In this document: piece after piece, positions 11,350 through 21,900 of the stretch | How the letters are laid out: each line of letters opens with the position of its first letter | How positions within the stretch are numbered: position 1 is the stretch's first letter | Assembly: GCA_007922195.1 (NCBI GenBank) | Contig: ML682003.1 | Location: forward strand, 6,555,495 to 6,619,494 | Length of the DNA stretch: 64,000 bases | Direction: 5' to 3' | Source: Podocnemis expansa | Taxonomy: Eukaryota; Chordata; Testudines; Podocnemididae | Program-made: the position numbers and the translations under genes | Notes under the pieces: generated by a model | Told to the model about the DNA's origin: nothing | The model's input: the letters and a program-made list of their open reading frames with translations, nothing else | Database searches by the model: none

Positions 11350-12035
11350 TGTGCTCCCTGAAAGATCTAGCGACAGGAGACCTGTCCAGATGATTTTGCT
11401 TAGACTTTCTTTTATAAGAATCAGACACCTGGGGAACAGCACCGGGTTTCAGTTCTTGACGCAGTTCCAAGATCAGTGCCAACAGGACAAGAGTTGATGA
11501 CAGTGCCCGAGAGTCCAGAACAGCGCACGGCACCACATTTAAAGGAAACAGTGCTGTTGTCAGGGGTGGCGGCAGCAGTGTTGGTAGTGGTACACGGAGA
11601 CAGGCAGTGACAGAACTGGCAGTGCTGAACTCAGCACCATGGGTGGCACCGAAGGAGCTGGTACCAAGTGGTCAACGGTGCTGTGGTAGGTTCAGGCTTT
11701 GAGGAACGAGAGCTCGGTTCTCAAGTGTGCTTAGTCTTTTTTGAAGAGCCTTTGTCGTGTGCTCTGGAGTCCTTATGAGGATGTTTCTTGGCTCTCAGTG
11801 AAGGAGTAGTTGAAGTCCCAGAGGAACCTTTAGCCTGCGTGGCATGCATGGTAGGAGACAGTGAGAGACGTGATCTCCTTTTTACATATGAGCAAGAAGA
11901 GGCTAGAGACCTGGATTGTTTTTTCGCCGAACATTCACTGCCCTGATCACTAGGACCAGGGTCAAAAGCTGGCCTCAAGGATTTCTCCAAGAGAAACAAT
12001 TTTAAATGGAGCTCTCGGTCTTTGTAAGCTCTGGC
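11350..12035 (-). pseudogene. DIRS ORF1 basic/Ser-rich segment
   Basis: On the minus strand, 12,030-11,721 reads YKDRELHLKLFLLEK, then Lys/Ser-rich sequence ending SSKKTKHT and a stop. A further Ser/Thr/Pro-rich tract runs to about 11,350. The frame continues from the Cys-rich N-terminus at 13,497 once the hAT insertion is discounted. It is typical of nucleic-acid-binding low-complexity ORF1 regions. Confidence 0.55.
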
Positions 12036-12606
12036 CAATGTTCCCTCTAAGCTGAGTGCGTATGCACGCGCGCATGTGCAGCAGCACTGGTTCACTGGCA
12101 CACGCCTCACTGCCAGCCGTGCAGAGCCAGCAGCCACAGCTCCTTGCTGGCCACGAACACATTCTTCCTGCTGGCAGGGAACATGCTCAAGGCAGGAGAT
12201 TTTAAACTTCCTTCCCGGTGCAGCTTCCTGCCGGCCAGAAGGATGGAGGCATTGAGGGGCATGCACCATGTGGGAACAGCTCTGGCAGCTGGGGGTGTGG
12301 CCTGAAGGAGTTGGGAACGGGCAGCCTGAGGAAGGGGTGCTATGGGGACTCAAGAAAGCCAGTTGGCAGGCATGTGGGGAAGGCAACCAGCTGTGGGACT
12401 TGGAGAACCCCCCCAACAGGGAAGGTGCTCAGGGGGAGCAAGCAGTTTCTCCAGGACTAGGGTTACCTACCAGATATCCAGCAAAAGGAGAACATGTCAT
12501 CCTTTTTACCTTCATGTCCTCCGCTCAGCAGGCTTCTAAAAATAGCTGAATTTGTCCTGGCTTTTTACTTTTCATGTGTAGAATGTTTTAAAAAAAAATA
12601 AAAAGC

Positions 12607-12660
12607 ACCCAACACAGGGTTCAAACCTATGAGCCTGAGATGAAGAGTCTGCTGTATACA
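12607..12660 (-). other. tRNA-Lys(CTT)-like 3' half
   Basis: On the minus strand, AGACTCTTCATCT has a CTT anticodon in a 7-base loop closed by AGA/TCT. It is followed by a T-arm-like GGTTTGAACCC (B box) and an acceptor-like GTTGGGTG. The 5' half is missing, so it is a tRNA-derived SINE or pseudogene fragment, not a functional tRNA. Confidence 0.5.
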
Positions 12661-12747
12661 TGGGGAACAGAAAAACCTGAAGAAAACGCAAGGGGGAATG
12701 GAGCACACAGTTTACCCTATTTCCTGAGGAGTTATATAGCTGCAAGC

Positions 12748-12822
12748 TCTATGGTTCAGTTGGTGGTATAGTAGCCTCTTAACCTTGGGGTTGTGGGTTT
12801 GAGTCCTGTGCTAGATGCTGTA
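12748..12822 (+). other. tRNA-Lys(CTT)-like SINE/pseudogene
   Basis: A-box-like TGGTTCAGTTGG, anticodon-loop-like CTCTTAA (CTT), and B box GGTTTGAGTCC occur in tRNA spacing. Anticodon and T stems pair poorly, so it is not a working tRNA. Turtle SINEs are known to derive from tRNA-Lys, which fits. It faces the fragment at 12,607-12,660. Confidence 0.45.
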
Positions 12823-13318
12823 ACTTTTTGGACTGTTGCTCCTTACTAGACGGCTACAAAGGAAAAAAAAATATAGCAAACACTAATAAAATGGAGGAAA
12901 ATAAAGTATACCATGAATAAAATTACTAACAGGGACCAATGAAGTAAAACAAATAAAGGGGCACATCTGAACTGGTTAGAAACAATTTAGGACTTTTTTC
13001 TTTTTTAAAACATGGAATGGGCTGCTGTGGAAAATGAAAAGGGAGAGGCAAATTAACTGGTTTTTTTTAACCTTTTTAGGTGCTTTTCAAGTTTATATTT
13101 GCAAATTTGGTTTTTTGACTTTTTTAGTCTCATGAACATTAATGAAAGGGTCGTGAAAAACTTTCATTTACTGAAAAAATCCAGTTTTCAGTAAAAGAAA
13201 ATATTTTGGTAATTCTTTTAATTTTAAAATAATTTTAAAAAACCATGACTTTGCGCAGTTTTAATGCTGCGTTCATTAATCATTACCCATTTTTCATGGC
13301 ATAATATGGTAATGACAG

Positions 13319-13488
13319 CAATGTTCCCTCTAAGGTGATGATGCAGCTGAGCAAGTTATGGATGTGTTTGGGGAGCCTGCAGGCAAGGGGCTTGATATAG
13401 GTTGGGGAACATACTCAGCTGTGTCCATAACTTGCTCACCTATATCCATAGCTTGCTCAGCTACAACATCACCTTAGAGGGAACATTG
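13319..13488. mobile_element. 170-bp palindromic MITE sharing the right end of the composite hAT
   Basis: CAATGTTCCCTCTAAGGTGATG at 13,319 pairs with CATCACCTTAGAGGGAACATTG ending at 13,488. GCAAGTTATGGA and TCCATAACTTGC are also complementary, so nearly the whole 170 bp folds. Its left flank (TGACAGCA) does not match the right flank, so the outer copy of the terminus at 12,036 was the one used in transposition. Confidence 0.75.
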
Positions 13489-13496
13489 GCTCTGGC

Positions 13497-13712
13497 ACTC
13501 GGATTTTTGCAGTTTAGACATTTTAATGGAATGTGTGCTGCACTGAGGCAACACACACAAACGGAATCGCCATCTGATGCCGGCATGGTATCATTGCAGG
13601 TGGAACAGCATTTAAACCCAGCTGAGGACAGCATGCTGATAAAGTGCCTTCTTCGCCTTTCTTTCTTTCTTTTAAATAATTCAAAATGTAATTCTTGTTG
13701 TTTGTTTGTCAC
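13497..13712 (-). pseudogene. DIRS ORF1 N-terminus with Cys cluster
   Basis: A minus-strand frame from a Met near 13,640: CCSTC, then MPASDGDSVCVCCLSAAH, then CLNC. The same cysteine spacing appears at the start of ORF1 in copies B, C and D, so it is a conserved putative zinc-binding start of this DIRS family. It is cut at 13,489 by the hAT element. Confidence 0.6.
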
Positions 13713-14125
13713 TCTTTTTTTTTTTTTTTTAGATTCGAGGAAGAAAAAGAAATGGGACAGATGAAGGATGTCAACAGATGAACTAAAGGTAAGTATTTTT
13801 TTTTTTTATAATGAGGTTTTAGACTAATAAAGGAGTCAAAAACATGAGGAAAAGTTATGAAAAAAAGGTCGAGTTTGGTGAGGAACTATGAAGTCTTAGA
13901 GAGCGGCTGAAGCGCTCCAACCAGACCCGCGGTAGGAGGAGGAATGGAGGGCTCGGGCCGTGCACGCACCCAATGGAAAATGCCAGCTGTTCTCTCCCTT
14001 GTAGTGTGTGTGCAGCTGCTACTACCTCTGCAACTACCAAAAGTCTTCAATGTTGGGCACCAAGGAACACATCACCATGAGTGAAGTACCCCCCAAGGAC
14101 CACTTAAAGAAGAACAGCTCCTTTT

Positions 14126-15810
14126 TCCCTGCTGCAGCACCCACATTCATACCCTGCTTCATGAAATTTGGGTGAGCTGAGAGTCAACAGGTGGAATCTC
14201 CCTGTGTCCAAATGCTTGGCTGGGGGTGGCAGCAGGCTGTGAGCAGGCCTTGCCTGGGATACAGGGTTCTCCCCTTGCTCCCAGAGCCCTGGCCCAGTGC
14301 ATAATACTTGGCCCAGGAGGACAGGAGGCTCTCAGCTGACACGGCATGCAGGAAGAGCCAGGAGAATGGCATCACTGCAGGAACTCACTGCTCTGCTCTC
14401 GGGACTCTGACCTTCGGACACAAGAGGGGATCCAGGACTCCAGTCACAGGTTGCAAAGGTCTGAGGCCTGGCTGTGCTCCAGGAGGCAGCCCAGGTTCCA
14501 TGCCCTGCATGGGATGATGCAGCAGTGGGCAGGGAGCATGAAGACCAGCACTAACCACAGCAACACTTCTCAGACACTCTCCAGGACTGAGGCTGGGCTC
14601 TCCCACAACCCAACATATCTGCGTCGGTTCTCCAGGATCTCTCTCAGCCCATGCCTCTGGCTTCAGCCCTGTTCCCCATCCCTGCTCCCTCCACAGATGG
14701 GCAGCAGAGGGTGGGAGATGCTCTTGCCAAGAGGGTGGTGTGATGGGTCGTACTCCCTATATGGGCCCTGCTAGAGCTGAATGGGACCAAGGAGGCTGAA
14801 TTGGGTGATAATCTGGGAAAATTAAGTCTGGGAGGGAAACCCTGAGTAGGGGAAGATCCCCTGTTTGGAATAGGCTGGGCTATATAAAGGAAGGGCACTG
14901 CAAGCAGAGGGGCCTGCGGTCACTCCTGGTGTCATGGATTGTGTTTGGGGCTACAGACGGGTACCCCACAATTACTCCCTGGAAGGAGGGAAGTGAGAGG
15001 CTGGAAGACCCAGGCAAGTGGGGATGGCCACAAAATGAGGAAGCGACTCAGGGAAAGGCAGCAGGGTGGAGGAGAGACTCATAACTTGGCTGCTGTTTAG
15101 AGGTCCATGAGCTGGAACCCAAGTAGAGGATGGGCCTCAGCTCCCAGCCAGGCATTGAGGGCATGGCACCTTGGACAGAGACTGGCAGAAGCTGTGGGTC
15201 AGAAGGGACTTTGAGAAACACTATGGGAGGAGAAGTTGCACAGTGAGCTGGGCACAGGACTGCACCACAAAGGGAAGCTTCCATTCCAGAAGTGAGAGAG
15301 GCCCGTGAGCTGATGGCGTGGAGAGTAAGCGCTAGAAGGGGCATTGGTCCAGCAGAGCTAAGCTCCAGAATGGCCAGGAGCCGGCGCTGTCCTGCAGTGA
15401 GCAGAGCCCCCCTTCACAGGTGGTTTATGCTTGTGTATCAAGCAGGTCTCCTGGCTCAACCCACAACATCCCTGCCCACACCACCACCAACCTCGCAGCT
15501 GGGAGGGGCGAGGTGTAGCACCACTGGAGCCTGCCTGCAATGGGAACCAGGCCATCATGCAAGCAGGCCTGGCTATGGGACGAGCAGAGGCACAGGGAAC
15601 AGGGTTACTGTGCCTTTGGTTGCTGACTTTCATGGCAGCACAGGAAACCCGCTGGAGATTCAGGGAGCGCCAGCTAAACAAGGGGGTTCCAGCCTGGAGC
15701 CCAGAAGAAAGGCTCGTCCAAAAAATGGGACAAGGAACAACAGAGCATTAGGGAGAAGCATCCAGAGGACTCTGCCTACAGACAGCACTTTCTGGTCTAG
15801 CCTGGACCAC
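14126..15810. other. No defensible exon; likely WDR97 3' intron/exon territory
   Basis: WDR97 should continue here because exon 19 ends in phase 0 without a stop. One minus-strand candidate at about 14,380-14,255 (containing SAESLLSSWAKYYALGQ) has an acceptor-like CCTGCAG but would need a GC donor and the wrong entry phase. Another, near 15,395-15,300, contains RRLLAILELSSAG. Neither joins exon 19 in frame, so I leave them out of the gene model. Confidence 0.4.
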
Positions 15811-15963
15811 CTGCACACACTCCTGTACCTGCACTTCCAGCAACATGGCCAACAGTGATTCCCCTGAGGACTCGATGTTTTCCTGGCTCCGGAACTGGTG
15901 AACCACCAATGAATTGGGAATGAAGCCAGATGACAGCCGTTGGACTTGCAGATGGGCTGACTC
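15811..15963 (-). CDS. WDR97: WDR97 exon 19, last exon I can place
   Basis: 153 bp, phase 0-0. ESAHLQVQRLSSGFIPNS, then VVHQFRSQENIESSG and a helical end LLAMLLEVQVQECVQ. Splice sites are TCTCTCAG and CAG|GTGGTC. There is no stop codon, so the gene continues toward lower coordinates. Confidence 0.78.
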
Positions 15964-18900
15964 CTGAGAGAGAACATGGAGAGCATTGGCGCAGCTCACT
16001 CCACCGTGTATAGCGAAGCACAACCCAGGGGAACTGCATCAGGCCGCATGACTGCTCAGCACCACCATCCGCAGGGCTTTGTGGGCCAGCTCTGAAATGA
16101 GCTTCCTACACCACAGCTGCACTTGAGCCCTGCCTGATTGTACAGGGACCGAGAAGGGTCCGGGGCTGTAGGCAGGGGATGCTGCATAGCGGCTCGTCCT
16201 CCCCCATCTAATTTTTTGGAGGGCCATGACAGATCCTCTCCCACTGTGGGGACACCAAGGCCTGGGATGGGGCAGGCAGGAACTCTTCCCCAGAGCAGAA
16301 GGGCTGGGACTCAGCACGGGGTGGTGTGGACAGGAAAGGAAAGATCTGGATTTGGCAAGGGAGATTGCTCCAGAGGGAGCAACATGCCTTGGTGGGGCTA
16401 TTCAAGAGGGAGGTGGGTAACAGGAGGCTGGTCAGCACATGGTACTGCAGGGCTGGGGCTTGGAGCACCCACTGCATCCAGGCTCGGTGACAAGGTGAGT
16501 CAAGCAGGGATGGTGTGTGAGGAGCTCAGAGCTAGAGGAAGCAGAAGTTGGTGAGGAGACAGCCACAGGCAGGCCCAGAGTAAGCAGGGAACGAAACACA
16601 CCCAGGACTCACCAGCTAGGGGGTCAGATAGGAGCTAGGACATGGGACGACACTGTGGCAGGACTAGGGGAATCCCAGGAAAGCTTTGCCCCACTTAGGT
16701 CTTACCCTGGACATCTGACTGCTGATGCGAGAAATGTAGGGGCCATGGCCGCTGATTCCGGAGATCTGCAGTGAAGGCGACCTGCTGCTGCTGCTGATCT
16801 GTTGTCTCCCACTGGCTGCCATGGCCTCCTGGCGAGCCTTGGGGACCCAGACACAGAAGGGATTTATTCCACAGAGGTGGACTGGAGCTTCTGCACTGTT
16901 CTGGCACAGTACCACCTCCCAGCCACCACACATGCCTGGTTACCATAGCCACCAAAGTGGAGCTTATGGACTGGCTGGCAGCTCTCCCTGTCCCCGACCA
17001 GTCTGCCAGCTGTGAGGCTAGTGAACACCTACCTCTCCCCACAACTGGACCCGCCATCCATCCCAATCCTGAGATGGGATCAGAACCAGCAGAGAACCTG
17101 CTGCCTGGCCAGAACCAGCATGGCATTAATCCCAATCCTCACCTTGGCTATCTGACTGCAGATCCTTGCCAGCGAGGTGTGGCGCATGGAATCCTCCAGC
17201 ACTGTAGACGCACTGGGGGCTAGATGAGCTGAACGTGAGCCATGGCCTGTGAGAGGCTCCAGGGCATCCTCTTGGCAAAGCCCATCTGCCATGGGAGCCT
17301 GGGGACAAAGGAGGTCTGTGTAAACAGGTGTTACAAGGCCCATGTGCTGTGCTCACCAACCCAACTGCCAGCCTGGTGCTCTATCGCCAGACACCTACAG
17401 AGGCTTCCCACTCAGACAGGTAGAGCCCTCCTTGGCCAAACTGCCTGGGCAGCCAGCCAGGTCATGACACACTTGGCAGCACTGTTCCCTCTAAGCTTTA
17501 TGCATATGCGTGCACACAAAGGTTGTGAAACCCGCACACACAACAAAATAAAGCATGCGTAAAAAAATTCAACAGTACTAATGTCAGTGCACACAATGAA
17601 TTTTTTTGTGCACACAGCCTCTGAAAAAGTAGAGGGAACATTGCAAGACAAGACGAGCCCTACAAGACAGACGAGCCCACTCTCCCAGGCAGAATCCAGC
17701 CATCTCTCTGGCGCTCTGCGACACACTTACCACTGTGTGGTGATACATTAATGTGTCCTGACACAGGCTGAGAACCACTGCCACAGCCTGCTGGTTCCCC
17801 CTTCCCACCAATCTATATCCCCCAGCCTGCTGGATCCCCCTTCCCAACAGCTGGTATCCTCCAACCAGTTGAATCCCCCTTTCCCCGCTAGTCAGCAAGA
17901 ATCTGCCCCAGTCAGATCCCTCTTCCCACCAGTCTATATCCCCCAATCAACTGGATCCCCTTCCCCACCAGTTTATATTCCCCAGCCTGCTGGATCTCCC
18001 TTCCCACCAGTCTATATATGCCCCAACCAACCAGGGATCACCCTTCCCACCAGTCTACATCCCCCAACCAACAAGATCCCCTTTCCCAACAGTCTATATC
18101 CTCCAACCTGTTGGATCTCCTTTCCCCAGTTCAACCTTCTCCCCAGCCCATGGCCCCAAACCAGATTCTCCCTCCTCCTTTGCTCAGGATTAGTGCCCCT
18201 TTTTGCCTGTGGCATATGGACTGTCCTGTAGCTCTCTCTTTACCCCATGAGTAGCCTGCAGGTGTGAGGCTACAGAAGATAGAAATGACCAGAATAGGTC
18301 AGACCAATGGTCCATCTAGCCTAGCAGGCACAGCACTGTCACTGCCACGTGCTTCAGAGGGACCAACCAGACCAGGGCCGTTATCACATGATTCACCTGT
18401 CATCCAGTCCCAGTTTCTTGCGACAGAGATTTAGGGACACCCAGAGCATGGGGACTATCTTGGCTGACAGCCACCAATGGGCCTGTTCTCCATGAACTTA
18501 TCAAACCCCCATCTCACCTGGCTGCCCATTGGACCCCCCACCCAAGCCAGTCCCAAGGCAAGATCAGAACGGTCAGTGGATCTGCTGCCCAACCTCAGTG
18601 TCAATCCCAGCCCTTACCTTGGCTGTCTGACTCTGGATCCTTGCCAGCGAGGTTTGGCGCATGGAATCCTCCAGCACTTTAGAAGCACTGGGTGTTGGGA
18701 GAGTTAAATGTGAGCCAACGCCTGTGTGAGGCTTCAGGATGTCCTCTTGGCAAAGCCCACCTGCCACAGAAGTCTTGGGGACAAAACAGTTGTGTAAATG
18801 TGCAGCGAACCAAAGAAGAGGAGGGTTTGAAGGAACCTGTACCAAAAACCTACTGATCAGTATAGTTGCCTACATTCCTCGAGCTTCCATCCTAAACACA

Positions 18901-21900
18901 CCACACGATCCATTGTCTAAAGCCAAGCCCTAAGATATAACCGCATCTGCTCTGATCCCTCAGACAGACAGACATCTTGAGGATCTCTATCAAGCATTCT
19001 TGAAACTACAGTACCCACCTGGGGAAGTAAGAAAACAAACTGACAGAGCTAGACGGGTTCCCCAAAGTCATCTACTACAGGAGAGGCCCAAGAAAGAAAA
19101 CAACAGAACACCACTAGTCACCACATACAACCCCCAAGTCAGACCTCTGCAACAGATCATTAAGGACCTACAGCCTATTCTAAAAGATGATCCCTCTCTC
19201 TCTCTAGCCTTGGGAGACAGACTTCTCTTTGCCTACAGACAGCTACCCAATCTTAAACAGATACTCACCAGCAACTACAGATCTAACAACAGAAACATTG
19301 AAGCAGACACACATCCCTGCAACAAACCATGCTGCCAAGTCTGCCCACATATCTGCACAATAGATACCATCATAGGCCCTAATAAAGCCTGCTACTCCAT
19401 TAAAGGCTCATTTTCCTGCTCATCTACTAATGTGATCTATGCCATCATGTGCCAGAAATGCCCCAACACCTTATAAATTGGACAAACAGGACGATCCCTG
19501 TGCAAAAGAATAAATGAATGTAGAGCTAATATCAGCAATCACAAAACAAAAAAACCAGTTGCTGAGCCCTTCCATCTTTCTAATCACTCAATAAATGATT
19601 TGTTGACAACTGTCATCAGAGATGTGGCTGGGACATCAAGACTTCAAAGAGAAACAGCTGAACTTGAATTAATATGCAAGCTAAATTCTGTGAAAGCAGG
19701 ACTTAATTGAGACTATGGGTTCTTTTCCCATTACAAAAGGTAATTTGACTTCAGGCTTCCCAGGGTTTGAACCTAACAACTGCTCTGATTTGCTGTTACT
19801 GTATGACTGGATCCTATGTTTTACACCCCCTTGCATTTATTTTCATTCCATTCTGTAAGTTCACCCATCTTCAAAGCATCTGACGAAGTGGGATTTTCTC
19901 CCATGAAAGCTCATCTGAAAAATAAATCTGTTAGTCTTTAAGTGCCACAATATGCTGTTAGCCTTCTTGGCAGTAAGAACCCTCTGCTGACTCCTACCCA
20001 GCTTCCTGTCCCCTGTAATCTCCAGGTTCTTTACTAAGAACTGCTGCCTGGCCAGTTAGTCCTCAGTCTGTGCATGTTATTTTCATTTCTTGTAAGATAG
20101 CGTGAGAAGGCAAATGACTCAGCAGGCTGGAAGAAGAATGTCTGCACTGGCTAAGATAAGGGGCAAACCCTGGGACCATGGACGATAGATACAATAAATG
20201 GGAACATAAAGTTATACACGGGCAGAGCATGCTACCCAGGCCAGTCCCGGAAGGTGTGATGTGATGTATGCAATAGAATATGTGAGTGTCTGTAAAAGAA
20301 TAGGTCTCTGTGTCACTGGGGAGGTGTGATATGCCTTGTCACACTAGGCCAGAAAAGGCCAAGCAACTTCGCAAATACATGGCCCATATGTGACCCTTAA
20401 AGACATGTTATAGGAAAACAATGGCAGTGGGCAAGCAGGCTAGAGCTTTGATGTACAAGTGTATTGTGCGTAGTTATCTGATGTATTCACATGTGTCTTG
20501 TTAGAGGTTAGCAATGGAGCTCAATGGCTTTCCTGTCTATTACTGTTGGTCTATGTGATGATGAGGTCAAAAGGAAACAATGTCTTGATAAACAAAGAGG
20601 CTGGTGGCACTTTTAACGATTAACACATTAATTTATATTTATTTATTTATAAATTTGTTAGTCTTTCCGAGCGTCCCCAGACTCCTGGTTTGTTCTGCTG
20701 AACTAAACTAACACAGCTGGCCCTCTGGAACTTGTGACCCTCTTGCTGGACCTTTGAGGTAACAATGGAAACCCTCAACTGACTGTGATAATGCAGCTAA
20801 TGACCTGTGAGTGCCTGTGAGGTGAAGGTTTTACTTCAGAGGACAATGTACATCACTAGTCGCCACTCCAGAAAGTATCCATGAACTGTCTGAGAGCCTG
20901 AGTGGTTAGTGCTGACTGGACTGTCTGAGTAAAGGCCAAGTGTCGCTTTCATCAAAGTCCACATGAGGAAATTACCTGCAAACACCCCCCTTGTTTCAAC
21001 TACAAAGGAAGCTTTGAGCTTCATCTTTTTATCTCAAGTCTGTCCAAGCTAATCGGGGAATGTTTGAACCATGAGATGGAGGTCCCAACACCAGCCTGGA
21101 AGCATCCTGCTAACTCTCCTGGGAGAATTCGACCAAAATCTGTACGTAGACTGGACTGCTTCGTCTCCATTTCTCTGGACTGGATTTCTAACAACTGAAG
21201 CTGAGAAACAAAGGACTGAGGCCCATCCAGGTACAGAATGTACACTAGAGGAACTGTACAAACCACAAGTTTACTGGAAACCTGATATATATGGACCATG
21301 AAATCATTTGCATGTGTCTGGTTGCTTTAGTCCTTTAACAGTTCACATATACTTTGTTTCTTCTCTTTTGTAATAAACCTTTTGTTTCAGTTATTAAAGG
21401 ATTAGCTGGCAGCATGCTATTTGGGAAAGAGCCAAACTTACATTGGTTTGGTAATATGGCTGGCCCTTTGGGGTCAATAGAATCTTTTTTGTAAAGAGCA
21501 TGGTAATGCAACTTGGTAAAGTAACTTATCTCTGTATTAGATCCAATGGCTGATTGGGAGCCAGAGGCAGAAATGCAGTAAACAGGACTGAGTATATTTT
21601 TGTTTTAACTTCTCAATGAGTGTGGGGAATCAAAAGCATTGTGGCTGTGCGGGAAGTCTGGCTTCAATGTCACCCACCAGGGCTGGGATAATTTGTTCTC
21701 CTTTTGCAGCCTGTCCTGACCTTGGCATTTTCAAGGGGCTACCCCAGACACGGATGGGCGACACACCCTACACCCACCTCCTAGACTTGAAGCTCGTTTC
21801 AGCCTGGCTTTGCTGTGCCAGATAAAGAAACCTGAGTGATGAGACTGGAGTCAAACTGAGTTCTTGGGGAAGTGGGTGGATGAGGTCTCAGGGGAGCCCT

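Larger units (their letters stand above)
12036..13488. mobile_element. Composite hAT element, 1,453 bp, perfect 8-bp target duplication
   Basis: The ends are perfect 15-bp inverted repeats, CAATGTTCCCTCTAA (12,036-12,050) and TTAGAGGGAACATTG (13,474-13,488). They are flanked by identical octamers GCTCTGGC at 12,028-12,035 and 13,489-13,496. It interrupts DIRS ORF1. There is no transposase ORF. The interior holds a half copy of the TAGGGTTACC MITE (about 12,463-12,570), two tRNA-Lys-like pieces, AT-rich DNA, and a second complete terminal pair at 13,319-13,488. Confidence 0.93.
7956..14125 (-). mobile_element. DIRS-type retrotransposon copy A (ORF1, RT, RNase H), with nested insertions
   Basis: This is the longest retrotransposon in the window. 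In minus-strand order it has: a 5' leader (about 14,125-13,700, ending in a DIRS-like 'AAAGAAGAAC' terminus); ORF1 with an N-terminal Cys cluster (about 13,640-13,497); a hAT insertion (13,488-12,036); the basic middle of ORF1 (about 12,030-11,720); an inserted host intron piece (11,349-11,206); a capsid-like segment (10,397-9,936); reverse transcriptase (9,519-9,103); RNase H (about 8,964-8,370); a hAT MITE (8,360-8,144); and a short RNase H tail to about 7,956. No tyrosine recombinase ORF is visible, and frameshifts and stops interrupt every domain. It is inactive. Confidence 0.85.

Noticed and set aside
12748..12822. Functional tRNA-Lys gene
   Set aside because: Anticodon and T stems do not pair and the acceptor is incomplete. 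It lies inside a transposon, so I treat it as SINE/pseudogene.
14255..14380. Possible further WDR97 exon (SAESLLSSWAKYYALGQ)
   Set aside because: The sequence is attractive, but the entry phase does not match exon 19, the donor would be GC, and no linking exon could be found between.
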